From: Pseudomonas putida
GTDB taxonomy: Bacteria > Pseudomonadota > Gammaproteobacteria > Pseudomonadales > Pseudomonadaceae
Length of the DNA: 64,000 nt
Direction of reading: 5' to 3'
NCBI RefSeq assembly: GCF_009883635.2
Contig: NZ_CP026115.2
Location: forward strand, 5,084,001-5,148,000
Made by a program: the position numbers and the translations under genes. Positions 43,464 through 51,847 of this stretch are shown here, in pieces. The notes under the pieces are model-generated. The model saw only the letters and a program-made list of their open reading frames with translations. It had not been told where the DNA came from and did no database searches. How positions within the stretch are numbered: position 1 is the stretch's first letter; every line of letters begins with the position of its first letter.

Positions 43464-45012
43464 GGCGGCTGTCCTCCAGCGGGTCGAAGGTCTGCACCGG
43501 CTTGACCAGCGTGGTGGTCTGCTTGCGCCCACCGAACAGGCTCAGCTCGTTGCGCCCGCCGTTGCAGCCATCGCCAAAGGTGAAGCCACAGCCACTGCGC
43601 TCGGCGTACACGTCCGGTATGCGCTCGCGGTGGCCGGTGGGGATGACGAAGCGGTCTTCGTAGTTGGCGATGGCCAGGTAGCGGTACATGTCCTCGACCT
43701 GTTGCTGGCTCAGGCCGACCTGGTCGAGCACGGCAGTGTTCAAGGTGCCGTCGACATGCTTGGCACGCATGTACACGCGCATCGCCATCAGCCGCTTGAG
43801 GGCCAGCACCACCGGTGCTTCTTCGCCGGCGGTGAGCATGTTGGCCAGGTAGCGCACGGGAATGCGCAGCGACTCGATCTTCGGCAGCACGCCGTCGAAC
43901 TCGACATGGCCGGCCTCGGCGGCGGACTGGATCGGTGACAGCGGTGGCACGTACCACACCATCGGCAGCGTGCGGTACTCCGGGTGCAAGGGCAGCGCCA
44001 GTTGCCAGTCGATGGCCAGCTTGTACACCGGCGAGGCCTGGGCGGCGCTGATCACGCTGTCGTCGATACCGTCCTTGCGCGCCTGGGCGATCACCGCCGG
44101 GTCGTGCGGGTCGAGGAAGATGTCGCACTGGCGATGATAGAGGTCACGGTCATCGGCCGAGGCGGCGACTTCTTCGATACGGTCGGCGTCGTACAGCAGC
44201 ACACCCAGGTAGCGGATGCGCCCCACGCAGGTCTCGGAGCACACGGTCGGCTGGCCGGTCTCGATGCGTGGGTAGCAGAAGATGCACTTCTCGGATTTGC
44301 CGCTCTTCCAGTTGTAGTAGATCTTCTTGTAGGGGCAGCCGCTGACGCACATGCGCCAGCCGCGGCACTTGTCCTGGTCGATCAGCACGATGCCGTCTTC
44401 TTCGCGCTTGTAGATCGCACCGCTGGGGCAGGAGGCGACGCAGGCCGGGTTCAGGCAGTGCTCGCACAGGCGCGGCAGGTACATCATGAAGGTGTTTTCG
44501 AACTGGCCGTAGATGTCGGCCTGGACCTGGTCGAAGTTCACGTCGCGGCGGCGCTTGGCGAATTCGCTGCCGAGCAGTTCCTCCCAGTTGGGCCCCCACT
44601 CGATCTTTTTCATGCGCTGGCCGGAGATCAGCGAGCGCGGCCGCGCCACCGGTTGGTGGTCGCCGCTCTTGGCCGTGTGCAGGTGTTCGTAGTCGAAGGT
44701 GAAGGGCTCGTAGTAGTCGTCGATCTCCGGCAGGTCGGGGTTGGCGAAGATGTTCGCCAGCACCCGCCACTTGCCGCCGATGCCGGGGTTGATCGAACCG
44801 TCGGCATTACGTATCCAGCCGCCTTTCCACTTTTTCTGGTTTTCCCACTCCTTGGGGTAGCCGATGCCGGGCTTGGTCTCGACGTTGTTGAACCAGGCGT
44901 ACTCGACGCCCTCGCGGCTGGTCCAGACGTTCTTGCAGGTGACCGAACAGGTATGGCAGCCGATGCACTTGTCGAGGTTGAGGACCATGCCGACCTGGGA
45001 ACGGATCTTCAT
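43456..45012 (-). CDS. narH: Respiratory nitrate reductase beta subunit (iron-sulfur)
   Basis: A 518-residue cytoplasmic electron-transfer subunit. Four cysteine groups are visible: CIGCHTCSVTCKNVW, CEHCLNPACVASCPSGA, CRGWRMCVSGCPYKK with Trp replacing one Cys (the 3Fe-4S site, as in E. coli), and the group KCIFCYPRIETGQPTVCSETC. They hold one 3Fe-4S and three 4Fe-4S clusters. Overlaps narG by four bases and narJ by eight. Confidence 0.96.
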   Translation of the reverse strand: MKIRSQVGMVLNLDKCIGCHTCSVTCKNVWTSREGVEYAWFNNVETKPGIGYPKEWENQKKWKGGWIRNADGSINPGIGGKWRVLANIFANPDLPEIDDYYEPFTFDYEHLHTAKSGDHQPVARPRSLISGQRMKKIEWGPNWEELLGSEFAKRRRDVNFDQVQADIYGQFENTFMMYLPRLCEHCLNPACVASCPSGAIYKREEDGIVLIDQDKCRGWRMCVSGCPYKKIYYNWKSGKSEKCIFCYPRIETGQPTVCSETCVGRIRYLGVLLYDADRIEEVAASADDRDLYHRQCDIFLDPHDPAVIAQARKDGIDDSVISAAQASPVYKLAIDWQLALPLHPEYRTLPMVWYVPPLSPIQSAAEAGHVEFDGVLPKIESLRIPVRYLANMLTAGEEAPVVLALKRLMAMRVYMRAKHVDGTLNTAVLDQVGLSQQQVEDMYRYLAIANYEDRFVIPTGHRERIPDVYAERSGCGFTFGDGCNGGRNELSLFGGRKQTTTLVKPVQTFDPLEDSRRE

Positions 45013-48000
45013 TTTACGGTCTCCTGCTTATAGTCGTTGCCTTCACCGTCGAGCCAGTCGACCCGGTGCATCTTGCGCACGATGACGAACTCGTCGCGGT
45101 TCGAACCCACCGTCCCGTAGTAGTTGAAGCCATACGAAAGCTGGGCGTAGCCGCCGATCATGTGGGTCGGCTTGGGGCACACGCGGGTCACCGAGTTGTG
45201 GATGCCGCCGCGGGTGCCGGTGACCTCGGAACCGGGGATGTTCACGATGCGCTCCTGAGCGTGGTACATCATCGCCATGCCCGGGCGCACGCGCTGGCTG
45301 ACCACCGCACGGGCGGCGATGGCGCCGTTGGCGTTGAACAGCTCGATCCAGTCGTTGTCGGCCACGCCGATGCGCCGGGCGTCGTCTTCGCTGATCCACA
45401 CGATCGGCCCGCCGCGCGACAGGGTCTGCATCAGCAGGTTGTCGCTGTAGGTGGAGTGGATGCCCCACTTCTGGTGCGGGGTCAGCCAGTTGAGGGCGAT
45501 TTCCGGGTTGCCGTTGGGCTTGGGCGCGGCGACGCTGGCAGCGGCCTTGGTGTCGATAGGCGGGCGGTACACCATCAGGCTCTCGCCGAACGCCCGCATC
45601 CACGGGTGGTCCTGATAGAACTGCTGGCGCCCGGTCAGCGTGCGCCAGGGGATCAATTCGTGGACGTTGGTGTAGCAGGCGTTGTAGCTCACGTGCTCGT
45701 CTTCAAGGCCTGACCAGGTGGGGCTGGAGATGATCTTGCGCGGCTGCGCGACCAGGTCGCGGAAGCGGATCTTTTCTTCTTCCTTGCGCCGGGCCAGGTG
45801 GCTGTGGTCGCGGCCGGTGACCCTGGACAGCGCTTCCCAGGCCTTGACCGCCACGTGGCCATTGGTTTCGGGGGCCAGGGTGAGGATCATTTCCGCAGCA
45901 TCCAGGGCCGAGGCCAGCTTCGGCCGCCCGGCTGCCGAGCCTTCGTGCTTGTGATAGTTGAGCTGGCCGAGCAGGTCGACTTCCTCCTCGGTCTTCCAGG
46001 CGATGCCCTTGCCGCCGTTGCCGAGGCTGTCGAGCAACGGCCCGACCGAGCTGAAGCGCTCGTAGGTTTCGGGGTAGTTGCGCTTGACCTCGATGAGCGA
46101 GGGCATGGTCTTGCCGGGGATGGCCTCGCACTCGCCCTTTTTCCAGTCGCGCACCTCGGGCTGGGCCAGTTCGCCGGGGCTGTCGTGCTGCAGGGGCAGG
46201 GTGACCAGGTCGGTCTCTTCGCCCAGATGGCCGACGCACACGCGGGCGAAGGCCTGGGCGATGCCATCGTAGATCTGCCAGTCGCTGCGCGCTTCCCAGG
46301 CCGGGTCGGTGGCGGCGGTGAGCGGGTGGATGAACGGGTGCATGTCGGAGGTGTTGAGGTCGTCCTTTTCGTACCAGGTGGCGGTGGGCAGCACCACGTC
46401 GGAGTAAAGGCAGGTGGTGGACATGCGAAAGTCCAGGGTCACCACCAGGTCGAGCTTGCCTTCGATGGCATCGTCCTGCCACACGACTTCCTCGGGCTTG
46501 TGCCCGCCGACTTCGCCCAGGTCCTTGCCGAGCACGCCGTTGCGCGTGCCGAGCAGGTACTTGAGCATGTATTCATGGCCCTTGCCGGAGGAGCCGAGCA
46601 GGTTGGAACGCCAGACGAACAGGTTGCGTGGGTGGTTCTGCGGGTTGTCCGGGTCTTCGCTGGCGAAACGCAGGTTGCCGCTCTTGAGCTGGCTGACGGT
46701 GTAGTCGGCGGTGCTCTGCCCGGCGGCTTGCGCGGCGGCGGCCAGGCGCAACGGGTTGATGCTCAACTGCGGCGCCGAAGGCAGCCAGCCCATGCGCTCG
46801 GCGCGCACGTTATAGTCCACCAGGCTGCCGCTGAAGTTTTCGCTGCGCGCCAGGGGTGACAGCAGTTCCTTGACCTCGAGTTTCTCGTAGCGCCACTGGC
46901 TGGAGTGGTTGTAGAAGAACGAGGTGCTGTTCATGTGCCGGGGCGGGCGATGCCAGTCCAGGGCAAAGGCCAGGGGCGTCCAGCCCGTCTGCGGGCGGAG
47001 TTTTTCCTGGCCGACATAGTGCGACCAGCCGCCCCCGCTTTTGCCCACGCAGCCGCAGAGGATCAGCATGTTGATCAGCCCGCGGTAGTTCATGTCCATG
47101 TGGTACCAGTGGTTCATCCCGGCACCGACGATGATCATGGAGCGGCCGTGGGTCTTGTTGGCGTTGTCGGCGAATTCGCGGGCGATGCGGATCATCTGCT
47201 CGGCCTTGACCCCGGTGATCGCCTGTTGCCAGGCCGGGGTATAGGGCTTGAGCTGGTCGTAGGCGCTGGCGCCGTCGTCCGTGCCGCTGCCGCCAACCGT
47301 GGCGGCGAGGCCACGGTCGATGCCGTAGTTGCCGGCAGTCAGGTCGAAGACCGTCACGGCCAGTACTTCGCGGCCGTCGGCGAGGGTCAGGCGCTTGGCC
47401 GGGATGTGGTGATACAGCACGTCACTCACCGGCACATGGGCGAAGTGCTCGCGTTCGATACCGCCGAAGTAGGGGAACGCCACCCGTGCCACTTCATCGT
47501 GGCGCCCCAGCAGCGACAGGCACAGCTGCACTTCGCTGCCTCCGGCCTCGACGGTTTCCAGGTTCCAGTGGCCGGTTTCGCCCCAGCGAAAACCGATCGA
47601 GCCCCGTGGCACCACCAGGCGCTCGCCCTGTTCGTCCCAGGCGATGGTTTTCCATTCGGGGTTGTTGGCCTGCTCCAGGTTGCCGGCAAAGTCGCTGGCG
47701 CGTAGCTGCTTGCCAGGCACCAGTTTGCCATCCTCGCGTTGTTCAAGCTCGACCAGCATCGGCATGTCGGTATAGCGGCGGATGTAGTCGGTGAAGTAGG
47801 CACTGGGGTTATCGAGGTGGAACTCCTTGAAGATCACGTGGCCCATGGCGATCGCCAGGGCCGCATCGGTGCCTTGCTTGGCGCTCATCCATTCGTCGCA
47901 GAGCTTGGCGATTTCGGCGTAGTCGGGGGTGATGGCGATGGTCTTGGTGCCCTTGTAGCGCACCTCGGTGAAGAAGTGCGCGTCGGGGGTGCGGGTCTGC

Positions 48001-48773
48001 GGTACGTTCGAGCCCCAGGCGATGATGTAGCCGGAGTTGTACCAGTCGGCCGACTCGGGCACGTCGGTCTGCTCACCCCACACTTGCGGCGAAGCCGGCG
48101 GCAGGTCGCAGTACCAGTCGTAGAACGACAGGCACACCCCGCCGATCAGTGACAGGTAACGGGTGCCGGCAGCGTAGCTGACCATCGACATGGCCGGGAT
48201 CGGCGAAAAGCCAGTGACGCGGTCGGGGCCATATTGCTTGACGGTGTACACGTTGGCCGCAGCGACCAGCGTCTGCAGTTCGTCCCAGTCGCTGCGCACG
48301 AAACCGCCACGGCCGCGGATCGATTTGTACTGGCGGGCCTTGGCCGGGTCTTCGACGATGCTGGCCCAGGCCAGCACCGGGTCGGGCTGCGCTGCCAGCG
48401 CCGCACGCCACAGCTGGATCAGCGCCTTGCGTACCAGTGGATACTTGAGCCGGTTGGCGCTGTACAGGTACCAGGAATAACTGGCCCCACGCGGGCAGCC
48501 GCGCGGTTCGTGGTTGGGCAGGTCGGGGCGGGTGCGCGGGTAGTCGGTCTGCTGGGTTTCCCAGGTCACCAGGCCGTTCTTCACATAGACCTTCCAGCTG
48601 CAGGAGCCTGTGCAGTTCACCCCGTGGGTGGAGCGGGCGATCTTGTCGTACTGCCAGCGCTGGCGGTAGCCGTCCTCCCAGGCGCGGCTTTCGTCGCGGG
48701 TTTCTCCATGGCCGTCGGCGAACTCGGGCGGGCGTTTTACCAGGTAGCGGAGGCGGTCGATGAAGAAACTCAT
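45009..48773 (-). CDS. narG: Respiratory nitrate reductase alpha subunit (molybdenum catalytic)
   Basis: A 1254-residue molybdopterin enzyme reducing nitrate to nitrite on the cytoplasmic face. The N-terminal cluster is of the NarG type, with His50, Cys54, Cys58 (HGVNCTGSC) and Cys93 (RGCPRGASYSW). The N-terminal RR-like twin of bacterial NarG is vestigial, consistent with a cytoplasmic protein. Full length, no interruption. Second gene of the narK-narGHJI unit. Confidence 0.96.
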   Translation of the reverse strand: MSFFIDRLRYLVKRPPEFADGHGETRDESRAWEDGYRQRWQYDKIARSTHGVNCTGSCSWKVYVKNGLVTWETQQTDYPRTRPDLPNHEPRGCPRGASYSWYLYSANRLKYPLVRKALIQLWRAALAAQPDPVLAWASIVEDPAKARQYKSIRGRGGFVRSDWDELQTLVAAANVYTVKQYGPDRVTGFSPIPAMSMVSYAAGTRYLSLIGGVCLSFYDWYCDLPPASPQVWGEQTDVPESADWYNSGYIIAWGSNVPQTRTPDAHFFTEVRYKGTKTIAITPDYAEIAKLCDEWMSAKQGTDAALAIAMGHVIFKEFHLDNPSAYFTDYIRRYTDMPMLVELEQREDGKLVPGKQLRASDFAGNLEQANNPEWKTIAWDEQGERLVVPRGSIGFRWGETGHWNLETVEAGGSEVQLCLSLLGRHDEVARVAFPYFGGIEREHFAHVPVSDVLYHHIPAKRLTLADGREVLAVTVFDLTAGNYGIDRGLAATVGGSGTDDGASAYDQLKPYTPAWQQAITGVKAEQMIRIAREFADNANKTHGRSMIIVGAGMNHWYHMDMNYRGLINMLILCGCVGKSGGGWSHYVGQEKLRPQTGWTPLAFALDWHRPPRHMNSTSFFYNHSSQWRYEKLEVKELLSPLARSENFSGSLVDYNVRAERMGWLPSAPQLSINPLRLAAAAQAAGQSTADYTVSQLKSGNLRFASEDPDNPQNHPRNLFVWRSNLLGSSGKGHEYMLKYLLGTRNGVLGKDLGEVGGHKPEEVVWQDDAIEGKLDLVVTLDFRMSTTCLYSDVVLPTATWYEKDDLNTSDMHPFIHPLTAATDPAWEARSDWQIYDGIAQAFARVCVGHLGEETDLVTLPLQHDSPGELAQPEVRDWKKGECEAIPGKTMPSLIEVKRNYPETYERFSSVGPLLDSLGNGGKGIAWKTEEEVDLLGQLNYHKHEGSAAGRPKLASALDAAEMILTLAPETNGHVAVKAWEALSRVTGRDHSHLARRKEEEKIRFRDLVAQPRKIISSPTWSGLEDEHVSYNACYTNVHELIPWRTLTGRQQFYQDHPWMRAFGESLMVYRPPIDTKAAASVAAPKPNGNPEIALNWLTPHQKWGIHSTYSDNLLMQTLSRGGPIVWISEDDARRIGVADNDWIELFNANGAIAARAVVSQRVRPGMAMMYHAQERIVNIPGSEVTGTRGGIHNSVTRVCPKPTHMIGGYAQLSYGFNYYGTVGSNRDEFVIVRKMHRVDWLDGEGNDYKQETVK

Positions 48774-48807
48774 GGTTTTGCTCCGTGACGTTTAGCAGCG
48801 GTGACGG

Positions 48808-51444
48808 TTAGCAGCGGACTTCGGCGTTGCCCCGGGTGTAGTAGAACCAGGTCAGGACGATGCACAGCAGGTAGAACACGATGAAACCGTACAGCGCCCA
48901 CTCCGGCCCACCGGTAAGGTCGAACGCGCTGCCGAATGACTTGGGAATGAAGAACCCGCCATAGGCGGCCACCGCCGAGATGAAGCCCACGGCGGCGGCG
49001 GACTCCTTCTCGCTGGTCAGCGCCTGTTGCTCGGCCGGCAGGTTGGGGAACAGGCGCGGTGTCTGGATGCGGAAGATCGCCGGGATCATCTGCGTGGTGC
49101 TGGCGTTGCCGACACCGGAGAACAAGAACAGCAGCAGGAACATCGCCAGGAAGCCCCAGAAGCTGCCGGTCGCGATGAAGAACAGCACCCCGGCCACGCA
49201 GGCGGCCATCGCCACGTATACCCACAGGCTGATGCGCCCACCGCCGAAACGGTCGGCCAGGCCACCCGAGAAGGCGCGGGAGAGGGCTCCGATCAGCGGG
49301 CCGAGGAAGGCGAACTTGAGGATGTCGACGTCCGGAAACAGGTGCCCGGCCAGCAGCGGGAAGCCTGCCGAGAAGCCGATGAAGCTGCCGAAGGTGCCGG
49401 TATAGAGCACGCTCATCAGCCAGGTATGCTTGCGCTTGAAGATCGCCATCTGGTCGCTGAACGACGACTTGGCGCTGGCGATGTCGTTCATGCCGAACCA
49501 GGCCGCCACGGCAGCGGCGATGATGAACGGCACCCAGATGAAACCGGCGTTCTGCAGCCACAGCGGCGTGCCTTGTGCGGTGCTCTGCGGCTCGCCCCCG
49601 AGGCTGCCGAACACGCCGGCAGTGATCACCAGCGGTACCAGGAATTGCATCACGCTGACGCCCAGGTTACCCAGGCCGGCATTCAGCCCCATGGCGCCGC
49701 CCTTGGCCTGCTTGGGGAAGAAGAACGAGATGTTGGCCATGCTAGACGAGAAGTTGCCGCCGCCCAGGCCGCACAGCAGCGCCAGGATCAGCATCACCAG
49801 GTAGGGCGTTTGCGGGTTCTGCACGGCAAAGCCGATCCACAGCGCCGGTAGCAGCAGCGAGGCCGTGGACAGCGCGGTCCAGCGTCGGCCACCGAAGATC
49901 GGCACCATGAAGCTGTAGAAAATCCGCAGTGTGGCGCCTGACAGGCCGGGCAGGGCGGCCAGCCAGAACAGCTGGTTGGCGCTGTAGTCGAAGCCGGCCA
50001 GCGGCAGCTTGGCCACCACCACCGACCAGACCATCCAGATGGCAAAGCCCAGCAACAGGTTGGGGATCGAGATCCACAGGTTGCGGGTGGCGATGCGTTT
50101 GCCGGTGGCCTCCCAGAATGTCGGGTCTTCCGGGTGCCACTCGCGCAGCACGAAGCTGCTGGGGGTGGACAGCTCCGGCAGGTCGTGGCTCTCGCGGCTC
50201 TGCGCCCATTCCACGCGTTCGGCCATGCGGATCGCGTAATGCATCCAGGCCAGCGCACCTGCTGCAATCAGGAACAACAGCATGAAGCAGCTCTGCCAGA
50301 TGCCGATCACGTCGTTGAGCATGCCGAAAGTGAGTGGCAGCAGGAAACCGCCGAGCCCGCCCATCATCCCCACCAGGCCGCCGACCACGCCGACGTGCTG
50401 TGGGTAGTAGGTGGGGATGTGCTTGAACACTGCCGCCTTGCCCAAGGACATGAAGAAGCCGAGCACGACGATGATGGCGGTGAAACCGAGCAGGCCCAGG
50501 CTCATTGAAAAGTCGATTTCGCCGCGCACGCCGGTGATGCTGTAGCGGGTGGGTGGGTAGCTGAGCAGGAAGGTACACAGCACCGAAACCGCCAGGGTCC
50601 AGTACATCACCTTGCGCGCGCCGTGGCGGTCCGACAGCCAGCCGCCGAGGATGCGGAACAACGAGGCCGGCACGGTGTACAGCGCGGCGACCACGCCGGC
50701 GGCGGCCAGGCCCAGGCCATACACCTGCATCAGGTAGTGCGGCAGCCACAGGGCCAGGGCGACGAAGCCGCCGAAGACGAAGAAGTAGTACAGCGAGAAA
50801 CGCCACACCCGCAGTTCGGCCAGGGGGGCCAGCTGTTCGCGCAATGGCACTGGATGAGCGAGGCGCGTTTCGCTCTGTGGGTCATTCTTTGCCAGCAGGA
50901 TGAACAGCACGCCCATGATCGCCAGTACGCTGGCGTACACCAGTGCCGCACCACGCCAGCCCAGGGCCAGCAACAGCAAGGGAGCGGCCAGGTTGGTCAC
51001 CCCGGCGCCGACGTTGCCGGCACCGAATATGCCCAACGCCGTGCCTTGCCGGGCAGGTTCGAACCAGGTGGCGGTGTAGGCGGTGCCGACGATGAAACCG
51101 CCACCGGCAAGGCCCACGCCCAGCGCGGCGAGCAGCAACAACGCAAAGCTGTTGGCGAAGGTCAGCAGGTAGACGCACAGCGCCGACACCAGCATCAGCA
51201 GGCCGAACACCCAACGGCCGCCATAGCGGTCGGTCCACAGGCCGAGGAATATGCGCGAAATGGAGCCTGTCAGCACCGGCGTGGCCATCAGCAGGCCGAG
51301 TTGGGTATCGGAGAGGGCGAATTCGTCCTTGATCTGCAGGCCGAGGATGGAGAACAGCGTCCACACCGCGAAGCACAGGGTGAAGGCCAGGGTAGACAGA
51401 CCGAGGGCGCGATACTGGTCGGAGGCTGAAACATGCGTGGCCAT
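48808..51444 (-). CDS. narK: Fused nitrate/nitrite transporter NarK1-NarK2
   Basis: An 878-residue protein made of two NarK-type MFS halves. The first (about 1-400) is of the nitrate:H+ symporter type (RIFLGLWTDRYGGRWVF, GAGNVGAGVTNLAAPLL). The second (about 450-878) is of the nitrate/nitrite antiporter type (GLGGGNFSSSMANISFFFPK, GLNAGLGNLGVSVMQF). Fusions of this kind are known in Paracoccus and some pseudomonads. The preferred start MATHVSASDQYRAL has GGAAG upstream; a 35-residue longer form is possible. It lies first in the operon, 34 bases before narG. Confidence 0.92.
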   Translation of the reverse strand: MATHVSASDQYRALGLSTLAFTLCFAVWTLFSILGLQIKDEFALSDTQLGLLMATPVLTGSISRIFLGLWTDRYGGRWVFGLLMLVSALCVYLLTFANSFALLLLAALGVGLAGGGFIVGTAYTATWFEPARQGTALGIFGAGNVGAGVTNLAAPLLLLALGWRGAALVYASVLAIMGVLFILLAKNDPQSETRLAHPVPLREQLAPLAELRVWRFSLYYFFVFGGFVALALWLPHYLMQVYGLGLAAAGVVAALYTVPASLFRILGGWLSDRHGARKVMYWTLAVSVLCTFLLSYPPTRYSITGVRGEIDFSMSLGLLGFTAIIVVLGFFMSLGKAAVFKHIPTYYPQHVGVVGGLVGMMGGLGGFLLPLTFGMLNDVIGIWQSCFMLLFLIAAGALAWMHYAIRMAERVEWAQSRESHDLPELSTPSSFVLREWHPEDPTFWEATGKRIATRNLWISIPNLLLGFAIWMVWSVVVAKLPLAGFDYSANQLFWLAALPGLSGATLRIFYSFMVPIFGGRRWTALSTASLLLPALWIGFAVQNPQTPYLVMLILALLCGLGGGNFSSSMANISFFFPKQAKGGAMGLNAGLGNLGVSVMQFLVPLVITAGVFGSLGGEPQSTAQGTPLWLQNAGFIWVPFIIAAAVAAWFGMNDIASAKSSFSDQMAIFKRKHTWLMSVLYTGTFGSFIGFSAGFPLLAGHLFPDVDILKFAFLGPLIGALSRAFSGGLADRFGGGRISLWVYVAMAACVAGVLFFIATGSFWGFLAMFLLLFLFSGVGNASTTQMIPAIFRIQTPRLFPNLPAEQQALTSEKESAAAVGFISAVAAYGGFFIPKSFGSAFDLTGGPEWALYGFIVFYLLCIVLTWFYYTRGNAEVRC

Positions 51445-51847
51445 GCAAGCACTTCCCTGTGGGATGCCAGAGCGACGGATGTGCATCAGCCGAGAGCGTA
51501 CCGGGGCCAGGGTGTTCATACGCCCTGAATCATGCCCTGCAAACGCCACTCGCCAGCTGGATCACGGTTGGTGTTGCGCTTTCTCGTTATAGGTGTACGG
51601 GTAGCTGCCGGGTACAGGCTAGATGGCGTTTGTCTAGAGTGCCAGTTTGCTGTGCCGTGGCAGGTTGTCGTGGGGGGACTTTGAGGGAAGGGCGGCAGTT
51701 GGAAAGCTGGCAGTTTTGATAGCTGCAGGGGTTGGAAAGGTGTTTGCGCGGCAAGGTGCCAGCCGGTGGATTTTTAGCGCCTGTGAGACCGAGCGCCGCC
51801 CGCGCGGCGCTCGGTTTCACAGGCGTTGAAGATCTGACGGCGAACAG
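51445..51847. other. Promoter region of the nar operon with a long terminator-like hairpin
   Basis: About 400 bases between narK and the end of the siderophore receptor gene, both read leftwards. It must contain the nar promoter. I saw only a single TTGAT half-site near 51716 and no complete FNR/Anr box. A 22-base-arm inverted repeat (51778-51799/51804-51825, one mismatch, core GCGCCGC/GCGGCGC) lies 23 bases after the receptor stop and should end that transcript; its core matches the REP-like element near 37240. No coding frame is convincing. Confidence 0.6.
51778..51825. terminator. Long inverted repeat downstream of the TonB receptor gene
   Basis: Arms of 22 bases starting CGCCTGTGAGACCGAGCGCC and its complement, with one mismatch and a four-base loop CCGC. 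Probable terminator for the receptor gene (minus strand). Confidence 0.75.

Noticed and set aside
51587..51820. A 77-codon minus-strand frame before narK
   Set aside because: No ribosome site, no similarity, and its 5' part runs into the long terminator hairpin.
51445..51847. An FNR/Anr box for the nitrate reductase operon
   Set aside because: Only one half-site TTGAT was found; no TTGAT-N4-ATCAA in the region.
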